Of a stretch of DNA of 64,000 nucleotides, positions 45,634 through 54,797 are shown piece by piece. Below the pieces are notes generated by a model. The model saw nothing but the letters and a program-made list of their open reading frames with translations. It was not told the DNA's origin and made no database searches. Both the position numbers and the translations under genes were made by a program. Source of the stretch: Hydrocarboniphaga effusa AP103 (lineage in GTDB: Bacteria > Pseudomonadota > Gammaproteobacteria > Nevskiales > Nevskiaceae); NCBI RefSeq assembly GCF_000271305.1, contig NZ_AKGD01000002.1:1054001-1118000 (forward strand), in the 5' to 3' direction. Numbering within the stretch: the first letter of the stretch is position 1; every line of letters begins with the position of its first letter.

Positions 45634-47097
45634 GTGGCGAAAGTTCATCCCGGCGTCGGACCGCGGTTTCCGCAGGTGGTGGTGCTGATCGGTGCCACCG
45701 GCGATCTGTCGCGGCGCAAGTTGCTGCCGGGGCTGTTCCATCTGTCCAACGCGGGCTTCATTCCGGGCTGCCGCATCATCGGCGTCTCGCTCGACGAGAT
45801 CGATGCCGAGGGCTTTCGCGGCATCGCCCGCCAGGCGCTCGAAGATTTCTCCACGCGCAAGCCGAGCGCCTCGGAGTGGGAGGCCTTCGCGGCCACGCTC
45901 GATTACGTGCCGCTGTCGTCGGCCGAGCGCACGCTCAAGGGCGCGGTCGAGCGCGCGCAGCAGTCGCTCGGGGGCGAGACGCGGCTGCTGCACTATCTCA
46001 GCGTGCCGCCGAACGCGGCGCTGCCGGCGGTGCGCATGCTGCACGCCGCAGGGCTGTCGCAGGGCTCGCGCATCATCATGGAAAAGCCCTTCGGAACCGA
46101 CCTGGCGAGTGCGGTTTCGCTCAACGCGAACCTGCACGAAGTCTTCAGCGAGCAGCAGATCTTTCGCATCGATCACTTCCTCGGCAAGGAGCCGGCGCAG
46201 AACATCCTCGCGTTCCGCTTCGCCAACGGCCTGTTCGAGCCGATCTGGAACCGCAATTTCATCGACCACGTGCAGATCGACGTGCCCGAGACGCTGGGCC
46301 TGGGCAAACGCTCGGCGTTCTACGAGCAGGTCGGGGCGTTTCGCGACATGGTGGTGACGCACCTGTTCCAGATCCTGGGCTTCATGGCGATGGAAGCGCC
46401 CACCTCGCTCGAGCCGGCGCCGATCAGCGAGGAGAAGAACAAGGTCTTCCGCAGCCTGCTGCCGCTGGAGCCGGCCAACGTCGTGCGCGGCCAGTACGCG
46501 GGCTATCGCAGCGAGGAGGGCGTCGATCCGGCGTCGGAGACCGAAACCTTCATCGCGCTCAAGTGCCACATCGACAACTGGCGCTGGGCCGGCGTGCCGT
46601 TCTACCTGCGCACCGGCAAGCGGCTCGCGGAGGGCCAGCGCATCATTTCGATCGCGTTTCGCGAGCCGCCCAAGCGCATGTTCCCGCCGGGCTCCGGCGT
46701 CGGCGCGCAGGGACCGGATCATCTGACCTTCGATCTGGCCGATGCCTCCAAGGTTTCGCTGTCGTTCTACGGCAAGCGGCCCGGCCCCGGCATGCGGCTC
46801 GACAAGCTGAGCCTGCAGTTCGCGATGCACGACACCGGCCTGATCGGCGATGTGCTCGAAGCCTACGAGCGCCTGATTCTCGATGCCATGCGCGGCGACC
46901 ACACGCTGTTCACCACGGCCGACGGCATCGAGCGCCTGTGGGAAGTCTCCGCTCCGCTGCTCGAAAACCCGCCGCCGGTGCGCTTCTACGAGCCCGGCTC
47001 CTGGGGGCCGAAGGCGATCCACCAGCTGGTGGCTCCGCATGCCTGGCGGCTGCCGTTCGAACGCGCCTGGCGCGATCCGAACCGCGTCGGCGCCTGA
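45634..47097 (+). CDS. zwf: Glucose-6-phosphate 1-dehydrogenase
   Basis: A 487-residue enzyme oxidising glucose 6-phosphate to 6-phosphogluconolactone, feeding the Entner-Doudoroff and pentose-phosphate routes. The N-terminal dinucleotide motif VVLIGATGDLSRRKLLPGLF, the active-site stretch RIDHFLGKE (about 180-188, catalytic His), EKPFGTDLASA and WAGVPFYLRTGKRL (substrate and structural NADP region) are all present. The start is GTG 45634, with AAGGAG 7 nt upstream. Length matches the family. Genes for lactonase or gnd/edd/eda do not follow; a kinase remnant and an MscS gene lie convergent. Confidence 0.95.
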   Translation: MAKVHPGVGPRFPQVVVLIGATGDLSRRKLLPGLFHLSNAGFIPGCRIIGVSLDEIDAEGFRGIARQALEDFSTRKPSASEWEAFAATLDYVPLSSAERTLKGAVERAQQSLGGETRLLHYLSVPPNAALPAVRMLHAAGLSQGSRIIMEKPFGTDLASAVSLNANLHEVFSEQQIFRIDHFLGKEPAQNILAFRFANGLFEPIWNRNFIDHVQIDVPETLGLGKRSAFYEQVGAFRDMVVTHLFQILGFMAMEAPTSLEPAPISEEKNKVFRSLLPLEPANVVRGQYAGYRSEEGVDPASETETFIALKCHIDNWRWAGVPFYLRTGKRLAEGQRIISIAFREPPKRMFPPGSGVGAQGPDHLTFDLADASKVSLSFYGKRPGPGMRLDKLSLQFAMHDTGLIGDVLEAYERLILDAMRGDHTLFTTADGIERLWEVSAPLLENPPPVRFYEPGSWGPKAIHQLVAPHAWRLPFERAWRDPNRVGA

Positions 47098-47103
47098 GAC
47101 CGC

Positions 47104-47328
47104 TCAGGAGCCTGGAGCGTCGAGCGGAGCGCTGACTGGCGCGTCGACGGGAAAGCGCAGGCCGAAGGGGGTGCCGGCCTCGCCCGAGTCGACGTCGATG
47201 CGCCCCTCGTGCGCGCGGGCGAGCTCCGCGGCGATGAACAAGCCCAGCCCCAGTCCGTCGGCCTGCGCCTTGTGGGTACCTTCGAGGCCTTCGCCGAGCA
47301 TTACGGGCGGGTCGGCACTGTGGGTCAT
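47104..47328 (-). pseudogene. Remnant of a sensor histidine kinase ATPase domain
   Basis: A 74-residue reading frame with the end of a HATPase domain: LGEGLEGTHKAQADGLGLGL (G2-box region), then FIAAELARAHEGRIDVDSGE and FGLRFPV. The H, N and G1 boxes are absent and the reading frame cannot be extended upstream as kinase sequence. It is the decayed 3' end of a kinase gene left between zwf and the MscS gene. A short coding product is possible (ATG at 47328) but no RBS is evident. Confidence 0.65.
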
Positions 47329-47432
47329 CCGGGGGCATGACGCTCCAGCCGTGGGCCGAGAGGGTTCAGGGCCTGGAGTGTAGTCGCGCTCCCGGAGCAG
47401 GTCATTGATGAAGCGAAATAAAGCGCCTGGAG

Positions 47433-48632
47433 TCAATTCGGGGCCGGCGCCGCTCCCGTCCCCGATGCCGCGATCGGCGCCGGCGGCGGCTCGTGCGTCT
47501 GCGGAGCCGTCGGCGTCGGCGAGCTTTCCGGCGCATGCGGCTCGGGGATCGGCGAGGGCACGGCCTCGGGCGCTTCGCCTTTCATGATCTCGGCGCGCAG
47601 ATGCGGTAGGTAGAGCGGGTATTCGCGCGCGATGAAGGCGATGAGCCCTTCGCGTACGCGGCAGCGCAGGTCGAAATTGCGCCCCGAGTTCTCCGATGAC
47701 AGCAGCACGCGCAACTGCATGGTGCTGTTGCTCGTATCGGTCACCTGCACGATGCCCACGCGGCCGTCCCAGTCCTTGTCCTGCTCGCAGAGCCGCGTCA
47801 CTTCGGCGCGCACCGGGTCGACCGGCAGCCGGTAGTCCACCCACAGCATCACCGTGCCGAGAATCTGCGAGGTCTTGCGCGTCCAGTTCTGGAACGGCTT
47901 CTCGATGAAATACTGCAGCGGCACCACGAGCCGGCGCTGGTCCCAGATCGCCACCACCACGTAGGTGCCGTTGATCTCTTCGACGCGGCCCCATTCGCCT
48001 TCGAGCACGAGCACGTCGTCGATGCGGATCGGCTGCGTCAGCGCGATCTGCAGGCCCGCGAGCATGTTGCCGAGCACCGGCTTGGCCGCCAGGCCCACCG
48101 CCAGACCGGCGATGCCGGCCGACGCGAGCAGGCTCGCGCCCACCTGGCGCACGCCCGGAAACGTCATCAGTGCGATCGACGTGCCGATCAGCAGGATCAC
48201 GCCGTACAGCGTGCGCGTGAGCACCTTGGTCTGCGTGAGCAGCGATCGCGCGCGCAGGTTGTCGGCCGCGTCGTAAGGGTTCATCGCGACGATCGCCTCG
48301 CCGGCCACGCGCACGCAGCGCAGCAGGAAGATGGTCATGGCGGCGATCAGCGTCACGCCGATTCCATGTCGCACCGGGCCGATGGCCGTCAGATCGTTCG
48401 GCGCCGCCTGCAGCACCACGTTGAGCGCGATCATCGACACGACGAAAGTCAGCGGCACCTCGGTGCGCCGCACGATCAGGCCGAGCACCGAGTGATGGCT
48501 GGTGGCGCGCGTCGCCGCGAGCCGGAAGATGCGCATGACCAGCAGCACGACCAGCAGCGCGACCGCCGCCGCGAATCCGGTCCAGGCCCAAGGCGGTGCC
48601 TGGTTGCGCAAATAGTCCAGCAGTCCGTTCAT
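47433..48632 (-). CDS. MscS-family mechanosensitive ion channel
   Basis: A 399-residue inner-membrane channel opening under membrane tension in hypo-osmotic shock. Four predicted transmembrane helices (about 15-35, 58-76, 88-108, 138-158) precede the pore helix region GASLLASAGIAGLAVGLAAK and the MscS core beta domain (ITQ-like ALTQPIRIDDVLVLEGEWGR, INGTYVVVAIWDQRRLVVPL). The alpha/beta vestibule domain runs to about 355. The C-terminal about 45 residues are Pro/Ala/Glu-rich and disordered. Longer than E. coli MscS (286) because of the extra N-terminal helices. Convergent with zwf. Confidence 0.92.
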   Translation of the reverse strand: MNGLLDYLRNQAPPWAWTGFAAAVALLVVLLVMRIFRLAATRATSHHSVLGLIVRRTEVPLTFVVSMIALNVVLQAAPNDLTAIGPVRHGIGVTLIAAMTIFLLRCVRVAGEAIVAMNPYDAADNLRARSLLTQTKVLTRTLYGVILLIGTSIALMTFPGVRQVGASLLASAGIAGLAVGLAAKPVLGNMLAGLQIALTQPIRIDDVLVLEGEWGRVEEINGTYVVVAIWDQRRLVVPLQYFIEKPFQNWTRKTSQILGTVMLWVDYRLPVDPVRAEVTRLCEQDKDWDGRVGIVQVTDTSNSTMQLRVLLSSENSGRNFDLRCRVREGLIAFIAREYPLYLPHLRAEIMKGEAPEAVPSPIPEPHAPESSPTPTAPQTHEPPPAPIAASGTGAAPAPN

Positions 48633-48737
48633 GAGATTCCCTTCTCGTGTTGAAGCTTTGGGTTTTGCGTTTCGACCTCGGCAGCCGGCGTGCCCGCGTG
48701 GCTTTGCCGAAGTTTCAGATGAAGCTTCCCGATGTTT

Positions 48738-49421
48738 TCAGCCGATGTCGAGGCTGTACTTCTCGATCGCCGTGCGGCCCTTGCCGAAGGCGATCTCATT
48801 TCCGAACTCGATGCTCGCGATAAGTTCGCTTCCATCGAGCTTTTTTCGTGCAAGAAGCTCGCGCACGAAGATCATCAGGTCGATCACGCCCGCCGGCATT
48901 TCATCGCGCAGCACGTACGCGTAGTAGCGCCAGTGCTGCATGGCGGCTTCGAACAGATCGGCTTTCCCGTACGGGGTGTCGATGGTCGCGACGCAATCGC
49001 CTGCTGGTGAAAGACCGCGTTTTGCAACCCACACCATGACCTCGGCCTGAACGTGCTCGGGCCTGGCTTGCGCATCATCGACGAGCCAGAGTTCGAAGGC
49101 CGCGTTGTAGCGGCCCTTGGCGCGGGTCTGCGTGACGTAGGCGATGCGAATGCGCTCGATCGCGGCGAGCGGCGCAGGCAGCGTCTCCAGCGTCGAATGA
49201 TCGAGAAAGGGCTTCTTGCCGTGGATGATCTCGGGATACGCGACGACTTGGGAGGCATCGTGCCCGGCACTCGCGGGCCAATCCCACTGCCAGCCGAGCT
49301 CGTCGCCGGGCGGCGTCGAGGCGCTCTGCGGCGGATCGTCGCCCGCGTAGCCCCAGGCGTTGTTCTGCACGCAGCCATTGCCGTAGGGCAGCAGCGCATG
49401 GTTCTTGTGGATGCGGGGCAT
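48738..49421 (-). CDS. Glycoside hydrolase family 12-like endoglucanase
   Basis: A 227-residue protein with the GH12 jelly-roll pattern: CVQNNAWGYAG at the mature-like N-terminus, VVAYPEIIHGKKP, YNAAFELWL, nucleophile Glu127 in EVMVWV, and acid/base Glu209 in FGNEIAFG. GH12 enzymes cut beta-1,4-glucan or xyloglucan and are normally secreted, yet no signal peptide is visible: the frame starts where a mature GH12 starts. The ATG follows the TonB receptor stop by one codon (TGA GGC ATG) in the same reading frame, and the only RBS-like bases are GAGG inside that junction. Coupled translation with the receptor is likely; how it would be exported is unclear. Confidence 0.78.
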   Translation of the reverse strand: MPRIHKNHALLPYGNGCVQNNAWGYAGDDPPQSASTPPGDELGWQWDWPASAGHDASQVVAYPEIIHGKKPFLDHSTLETLPAPLAAIERIRIAYVTQTRAKGRYNAAFELWLVDDAQARPEHVQAEVMVWVAKRGLSPAGDCVATIDTPYGKADLFEAAMQHWRYYAYVLRDEMPAGVIDLMIFVRELLARKKLDGSELIASIEFGNEIAFGKGRTAIEKYSLDIG

Positions 49422-49424
49422 GCC

Positions 49425-51815
49425 TCAAAATTCGACGATCAGATTCGCCGACAGCCTTCGGCCGCGATCCGCGCGCGACGCCACGTAGTTTCCCGCCGCG
49501 AGCGGCTGGTCGAGCACCTGGTCGACGATCACTTCGCGCGTGAGATTGCGGGCGGCCAGGCTCAAGGTCCAGCCGCCGGCGCGCGTGCCGAACACGAGGC
49601 GTCCGTTCAACTCCGTGGTCGCCTTCTGCAGCGTCACCGGGTCGAGATCGACATCGACGTAGCGCTGGCTGCGATACAGCGTTTCGATCGCGAGCGTGGC
49701 GAGCAGATCGCGCGGCAGCGGCAGCGTGAACGACGGAATCGCGGCCGCGGTCCAGCGTGGCGCGTTCGACAGCGTGCGGTCGCCCAGATCCTGCGTGGAG
49801 TCTTCCGACGTCGCAGGCGCGGGCGCATCGGGATAACGGCGGTAGTACGCGTCGGCGTAACCGGCCGAGCCGTAGAAGGCGAGGCCGCGCAGCGGCAGCA
49901 TCCAATGCACTTCGAGTTCACCGCCGCGCGAGCGCGCGCTCGCCGCATTCAGAAACACCGGTGCCGCGGCACCGCTGTCGGTCGCGAAGGTCGAGACCTG
50001 CAAGTTGTCGAAGCGCGTATCGAACAATGCCGCGCTCAAGCGCAGCGAGCCTTGCAGCAGGCGCGCCTTGGCGCCGAGTTCGAGGCTCGTCGCGCGCTCG
50101 GGGTCGAACTCCAGGTTGCGATCGTTGAGCGGCAGCGCGTTGAAGCCACCGCTTTTGTAGCCGCGTGTCCAGGTCAAGTAGGTGTTGGCGTTCGGAAGCA
50201 GCTGCCACTTGAGCCCGAGCTTGGGCGAGAACTCGGTTTCGGTGCGGCTCAGGCGCGTGTCGTGATCGTTCTGATCGGCGATCAGCGGAATCAGGAAGCC
50301 TTCGGCCGTGCTCGTGAAATGGCCCTGCTTGTGCTCGCGTCCGACACGCGCGCCGGCGATCAGCGCCCAGTCGTCGAGGATGAAATATTCCATCTGCCCG
50401 AAGATCGCCTGCGTGCTGGTCTTCTGGTCCAGCGTCACGTAAGCGGCCTGATCGCCACCGAGCAGCGGATTGAGCACCGGGTTCAGCAGATCGACGAGCC
50501 GGCCCACCGGAAACGCCAGCCGCGTGAGCGGCATGCCGAGCAGTTGCAGCCCCGCATTCGCGTTCGGAGCGCCGCTTTGCGCGGCAGTGACGTAGGACAG
50601 CGCGGCGCCGAGGTCTTCGACGCGGAAGACGTCGTTGGCGTTGAGCGTGGATTCGTACCAATAGCCGCCGATGACGAAATCGATGGAGTGGCCAAAGCCG
50701 AGCACGTTGTCGTCGTGCCCGGTGAAGCGGAATTCCTGGCTCAGCTGGCGAAACGGGCTCGGGTCGATCAGCGTGTCGCGGATGAACGGGACCGGGCTGA
50801 AATCCGCATCGATGTCGCGGTCTTCGATCACTTGCCGCGCATAGGCGCTGATCGCGGTGAAGTCGAGCTTGTCGATGCCGCGGAGGCCATCGAGCGGATA
50901 ATCGACCGTCGCGTTGGCGCCGGCGAAGCGCGTCGCCCCGCGTGCGGGCACGTTGGCCGAGTTGCGAAAATCGAGCCGGCCTTCGGCATCCGCGTCGTAC
51001 TGCCGCATGAGCTGCAGCATCGGATCGGAAACTTTGATGAGCTGGAAGTTGTTGGCGTTGAGCCGCTGATCGGAATAGAAGGCGCCGATGTCGGTGCGGA
51101 TCTTGTCGGAGTCGTAGCGCACGCGCAGGCGCAGCGTGTCCTGGGCCACGTTCACTTCGTCGCGATCGAGATCGGTGTTGAACAGCTCGCCCTGGTCGTC
51201 GCGCGAGAAATTGCCGGACAGGCGCGCGGACCAATGCTCGTCGAAGACCATGTTGAGCACCGGTCGCACGGCGTATTCGCCGCTGTCCGAAACGAATGCT
51301 TCACCAACGCCGCCATTGCCGGAATCGGGGGCGCGCGTGACGAGGTTGAAGACGCCGGCCGTGCTGTTCTTGCCGAACAAGGTGCCTTGCGGCCCGCGCA
51401 GCACTTCCATGCGCGAGACGTCGTTGAAGAACACCGAAAGGAAATTGGATCGGCCATAGAACACGCCGTCGACGACGGTGCCGACCGAAGGCTCGAAGCC
51501 CGCATTGGTCGACAAGGTGCCGAAGCCGCGCACGAAGAAATCGCCACCGGTCGGCGACAGCGCAATGGTGACGTTGCCGACGTAGCCCTGCAGATCCGCG
51601 AAACCGGTGGCCCCGCTCTGCTGGAACAGTTCACCATCGACGGTGCCGACCGACAGCGGAACGCGCTCGATGCTTTGCGCGGTTTTTTGTGCGGTGACGA
51701 TGATTTCGGGCAGTTCGGCTGCTGGCGCATCGTCATTGGCCATCGCCGCAGGTGATGAGCAGGCGAGTGCCAGTGTGGCGATGCAAAGACGAGCTGGCCG
51801 ATTCGAGACTGGCAT
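49425..51815 (-). CDS. TonB-dependent outer-membrane receptor paired with GH12
   Basis: A 796-residue receptor. A signal peptide (cleavage near AMA/NDD) is followed by the plug starting LPEIIVTAQKTAQSIERVPL, then MEVLRGPQGTLFGKNSTAGV, and a barrel ending RRLSANLIVEF with terminal Phe. Start 51815 is chosen because the signal peptide begins there; the longer open frame upstream runs through repetitive non-coding DNA. The gene is followed in the same frame, one codon after its stop, by a GH12 glucanase, so uptake of glucan oligosaccharides is the simplest inference. Regulation is not visible; the upstream gap holds repeats. Confidence 0.88.
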   Translation of the reverse strand: MPVSNRPARLCIATLALACSSPAAMANDDAPAAELPEIIVTAQKTAQSIERVPLSVGTVDGELFQQSGATGFADLQGYVGNVTIALSPTGGDFFVRGFGTLSTNAGFEPSVGTVVDGVFYGRSNFLSVFFNDVSRMEVLRGPQGTLFGKNSTAGVFNLVTRAPDSGNGGVGEAFVSDSGEYAVRPVLNMVFDEHWSARLSGNFSRDDQGELFNTDLDRDEVNVAQDTLRLRVRYDSDKIRTDIGAFYSDQRLNANNFQLIKVSDPMLQLMRQYDADAEGRLDFRNSANVPARGATRFAGANATVDYPLDGLRGIDKLDFTAISAYARQVIEDRDIDADFSPVPFIRDTLIDPSPFRQLSQEFRFTGHDDNVLGFGHSIDFVIGGYWYESTLNANDVFRVEDLGAALSYVTAAQSGAPNANAGLQLLGMPLTRLAFPVGRLVDLLNPVLNPLLGGDQAAYVTLDQKTSTQAIFGQMEYFILDDWALIAGARVGREHKQGHFTSTAEGFLIPLIADQNDHDTRLSRTETEFSPKLGLKWQLLPNANTYLTWTRGYKSGGFNALPLNDRNLEFDPERATSLELGAKARLLQGSLRLSAALFDTRFDNLQVSTFATDSGAAAPVFLNAASARSRGGELEVHWMLPLRGLAFYGSAGYADAYYRRYPDAPAPATSEDSTQDLGDRTLSNAPRWTAAAIPSFTLPLPRDLLATLAIETLYRSQRYVDVDLDPVTLQKATTELNGRLVFGTRAGGWTLSLAARNLTREVIVDQVLDQPLAAGNYVASRADRGRRLSANLIVEF

Positions 51816-51868
51816 CCACTTCCCCAGAAAAAGCAGGGGCGGATTGTGCCGAATATGAGGCTTGGATG

Positions 51869-51994
51869 CCCTCTCCCGCTTGCGGGAGAGGGTGGTCCGA
51901 AGGACCGGGAGAGGGAAGACCCCAGAGAAACGCTCATTCTCCAGGCCGACCCTCTCTCCCTGCGGCGGGACTCTCTCCCGCACGCGGGAGAGAG
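51869..51994. repeat. Cluster of CCCTCTCCC-type palindromic repeats
   Basis: Two hairpin units are clear: CCCTCTCCCGC-TT-GCGGGAGAGGG (51869-51892) and CTCTCTCCCGC-AC-GCGGGAGAGAG (51971-51994), and between them lie GGGAGAGGG and CCCTCTCTCCC half-sites and GGTCC-GAA-GGACC. This is the style of short interspersed palindromes common between genes in gammaproteobacteria. It sits between the convergent-side end of clpB and the start of the TonB receptor and may act as a terminator for read-through. Confidence 0.8.
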
Positions 51995-52006
51995 GAAAAC
52001 ACAACC

Positions 52007-54598
52007 TCAACCCGCAGCGAAAGAAACCTTGCCGTCGCTCACGCCGACCGCGATCCGGTCACCCGCCGCAAACCGCCCATCCAGAATCTGCAAGGCCAGC
52101 GGGTTCTCGACCAGCGTCTGGATCGCGCGCTTGAGCGGGCGCGCGCCGTACACCGGGTCGTAGCCGGCCTCGGCGATCTTGTCGAGCGCCGCATCGCTGA
52201 ACTCGATCGCGATGTTGCGCTCGGCGAGCCGCTTGACCACGTTCTGCGACTGCACCTTGGCGATCGAGCGAATCTGCTGCGAACCCAGTGGATGGAACAC
52301 CACCGACTCGTCGATGCGGTTGATGAACTCGGGCCGGAAATGCTGGCCGACCACGGTCATCACCGCCTCGCGAATCGCAGCGTAATCGTTGCTCGAAGAC
52401 TGCGTGCTCATCATGTCCTGGATCAGGTTGGACCCGAGGTTGCTCGTCATCACGATGACCGCGTTGCGGAAGTCCACGGTGCGGCCCTGGCCGTCGGTCA
52501 GTCGCCCATCGTCGAGCACTTGCAGCAGCACGTTGAACACGTCCGGATGCGCCTTCTCCACTTCATCGAGCAACACCACGGAGTAGGGGCGGCGACGCAC
52601 GGCCTCGGTCAGATAACCGCCTTCCTCGAAGCCCACGTAGCCCGGAGGTGCGCCGATCAGGCGAGCCACGGAGTGACGCTCCATGAACTCGCTCATGTCG
52701 ATGCGCACCATCGCTTCCTCGGTGTCGAACAAGAAGCTCGCGAGCGCCTTGCAGAGTTCGGTCTTGCCGACGCCGGTCGGGCCAAGGAACAGGAACGAGC
52801 CGATCGGCCGGTTCGGATCGGACAGCCCGGCGCGCGAGCGACGAATCGCATTGCTGACTGCGGTCACCGCCTCGTTCTGGCCGACCACGCGCTGATGCAG
52901 CGCCTCTTCCATGCGCAGCAGCTTGTCGCGCTCGCCTTCCATGAGCTTGGCGACCGGAATGCCGGTCCAGCGGGCGACGACTTCGGCGATTTCCTCCTCG
53001 GTCACGTTGTTGCGCACGAGCGTGGCCTTGGTCTGCTTCTGCTCGGTGCTCGCGGCCGCGAGGCGGCGTTCGAGCTCGGGCAGCTTGCCGTACTGCAATT
53101 CGGCCATGCGCGACAGATCGCCCGCGCGACGCGCGGTTTCCATGTCCAGGCGCACGCGCTCGATCTCTTCCTTGATGTGCGCGGAGCCCGACACCGTGGC
53201 CATTTCGGCCTTCCAGATTTCTTCGAGATCGGCGTACTCGCGCTCGAGCTTGACGATGTCCTCTTCGAGCGCGGTGAGCGAGCGCTTGGCGCCTTCGTCC
53301 TTCTCCTTCTTGAGCGCTTCGCGCTCGATCTTGAGCTGGATCAGGCGGCGTTCGAGCCTATCCATCGCCTCGGGCTTGGAATCCTTTTCGATGCGAATGC
53401 GCGAAGCGGCCTCGTCGATCAGGTCGATGGCCTTGTCGGGCAGGTTGCGGTCGGTGATGTAGCGATGGCTGAGCTTGGCCGCGGCCACGATCGCGCCGTC
53501 GGTGATGTCGACGCCGTGATGCAGCTCGTAGCGCGCCTTGAGCCCGCGCAGGATCGCGATGCTGTCCTCGACGCTGGGTTCGCCGACGAGCACCTTCTGG
53601 AAGCGGCGTTCGAGCGCCGCATCCTTCTCGATGTACTTGCGATATTCGTCGAGCGTGGTGGCGCCGATGCAATGCAGCTCACCGCGCGCGAGCGCCGGCT
53701 TGAGCATGTTGCCCGCGTCCATCGCGCCATCGGCCTTGCCGGCACCGACCAGCGTGTGGATCTCGTCGATGAACAGGATCACGCCGCCTTCGGCCTTCGA
53801 CAGATCGCCGAGCACGTTCTTGAGGCGCTCCTCGAACTCGCCGCGGAACTTGGCGCCCGCGATCAGGCTGCCGAGGTCGAGCGAGAGCAGGCGCTTGTTC
53901 TTGAGCGACTCGGGCACTTCGCCGTTGACGATGCGCTGCGCAAGGCCTTCGACGATCGCGGTCTTGCCCACGCCGGGCTCGCCGATCAGCGCCGGATTGT
54001 TCTTGGTGCGGCGCGAGAGCACTTGAATGAGCCGGCGGATTTCCTCATCGCGGCCGATCACCGGATCGAGCTTGCCCGAGCGCGCGCGCTCGGTCAGATC
54101 GATCGTGTACTTCTCGAGCGACTGGCGGTTTTCCTCGGCGTTCTGCGAATCGACCTTGGCACCGTTGCGCAGCTTGTCGATGGCGGCCGACAGCGTTTCC
54201 TTGCGCGCGCCGGATTCCTTCAGCGCGCGGCCGAGCGCGCCCTTGTCGTCGAGCGCGGCGAGCAGGAACAGCTCGCTCGAGATGAACTGATCCTTCTTCT
54301 CCTGCGCGAGCTTGTCGGTCAGGTTGAGCAGGCGGTTGAGCTCCTGGCTCACGTTGACGTCGCCGGTGGCCTGGCCCAGGCGCGGCAGCGCCTCGACGGC
54401 CTGGTTGAGCCGGCTGCGCAGGCCGTTCAGATCGACGCCCGCGTTCTGCAGCAGCGGCGTCACCGCGCTGCGTTCGAGATTGAGCAGGGCGAGCGCCAGA
54501 TGCACGGGCTCGATGGCCGCGCTGTCGCGGCCGACGGCCAGGCTCTGCGCATCGGCGAGCGCCTGCTGGAACTGCGTGGTCAGTTTGTCCATGCGCAT
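52007..54598 (-). CDS. clpB: ATP-dependent disaggregase ClpB
   Basis: An 863-residue hexameric AAA+ chaperone that, with DnaK, dissolves heat-aggregated proteins. The N-domain (1-145) is followed by NBD1 with Walker A GEPGVGKT and Walker [11 protein letters not shown], the coiled-coil middle domain (about 400-530, rich in charged heptads, [20 protein letters not shown]) that separates ClpB from ClpA, and NBD2 with GPTGVGKT and [13 protein letters not shown]-terminal segment [10 protein letters not shown]. Length and domains are those of a full ClpB. GAGGA lies 7 nt before ATG 54598; a second ATG is two codons in. A heat-shock promoter is visible upstream. Confidence 0.97.
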   Translation of the reverse strand: MRMDKLTTQFQQALADAQSLAVGRDSAAIEPVHLALALLNLERSAVTPLLQNAGVDLNGLRSRLNQAVEALPRLGQATGDVNVSQELNRLLNLTDKLAQEKKDQFISSELFLLAALDDKGALGRALKESGARKETLSAAIDKLRNGAKVDSQNAEENRQSLEKYTIDLTERARSGKLDPVIGRDEEIRRLIQVLSRRTKNNPALIGEPGVGKTAIVEGLAQRIVNGEVPESLKNKRLLSLDLGSLIAGAKFRGEFEERLKNVLGDLSKAEGGVILFIDEIHTLVGAGKADGAMDAGNMLKPALARGELHCIGATTLDEYRKYIEKDAALERRFQKVLVGEPSVEDSIAILRGLKARYELHHGVDITDGAIVAAAKLSHRYITDRNLPDKAIDLIDEAASRIRIEKDSKPEAMDRLERRLIQLKIEREALKKEKDEGAKRSLTALEEDIVKLEREYADLEEIWKAEMATVSGSAHIKEEIERVRLDMETARRAGDLSRMAELQYGKLPELERRLAAASTEQKQTKATLVRNNVTEEEIAEVVARWTGIPVAKLMEGERDKLLRMEEALHQRVVGQNEAVTAVSNAIRRSRAGLSDPNRPIGSFLFLGPTGVGKTELCKALASFLFDTEEAMVRIDMSEFMERHSVARLIGAPPGYVGFEEGGYLTEAVRRRPYSVVLLDEVEKAHPDVFNVLLQVLDDGRLTDGQGRTVDFRNAVIVMTSNLGSNLIQDMMSTQSSSNDYAAIREAVMTVVGQHFRPEFINRIDESVVFHPLGSQQIRSIAKVQSQNVVKRLAERNIAIEFSDAALDKIAEAGYDPVYGARPLKRAIQTLVENPLALQILDGRFAAGDRIAVGVSDGKVSFAAG

Positions 54599-54630
54599 TG
54601 CACGGTCCTCGTAGTGGCTGGATGCCCTCT

Positions 54631-54658
54631 ATCTGCGGTGTCCAGCGCAGCTTTCAAG
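54631..54658 (-). promoter_or_regulatory. Sigma-32-type heat-shock promoter of clpB
   Basis: On the minus strand CTTGAAA (54658-54652) matches the RpoH -35 exactly; after 13 bp CCGCAGAT (54638-54631) matches 6 of 8 positions of CCCCATNT. The start of clpB is 33 bp downstream. Heat induction of clpB by RpoH is well established in related bacteria. Confidence 0.7.
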
Positions 54659-54730
54659 GGAAGTGGGCGGGAGCATGCCGTCGCGAGGCCGGCCTCGCCT
54701 TGACCGGGATCAGCTTCCGGGGCGGGTGAG

Positions 54731-54758
54731 GGAATAAAGCCGCGGCGGCAGGCGTATA
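54731..54758 (+). promoter_or_regulatory. ECF-sigma promoter, copy 1 (envelope-protein gene)
   Basis: GGAATAAA (54731-54738), a 13-nt spacer and GCGTATA (54752-54758). The identical element pair with identical spacing occurs before the ECF sigma gene at 55559. It reads into the 54798 gene. Confidence 0.78.
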
Positions 54759-54797
54759 CGCAGTGAAGAGCCATTGCTTCGACCTGGAAACCCAAGC

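Noticed and set aside
48738..51815. Single fused TonB receptor-GH12 gene split by an error
   Set aside because: The receptor ends with the normal terminal Phe before TGA and GH12 starts at its own ATG, so two genes are the simpler reading; kept only as a question in the findings.
49053..54703. Two very long plus-strand frames (about 900 and 983 codons) opposite the TonB receptor and clpB
   Set aside because: Antisense shadows of well-supported genes; composition is atypical and no motifs are present.
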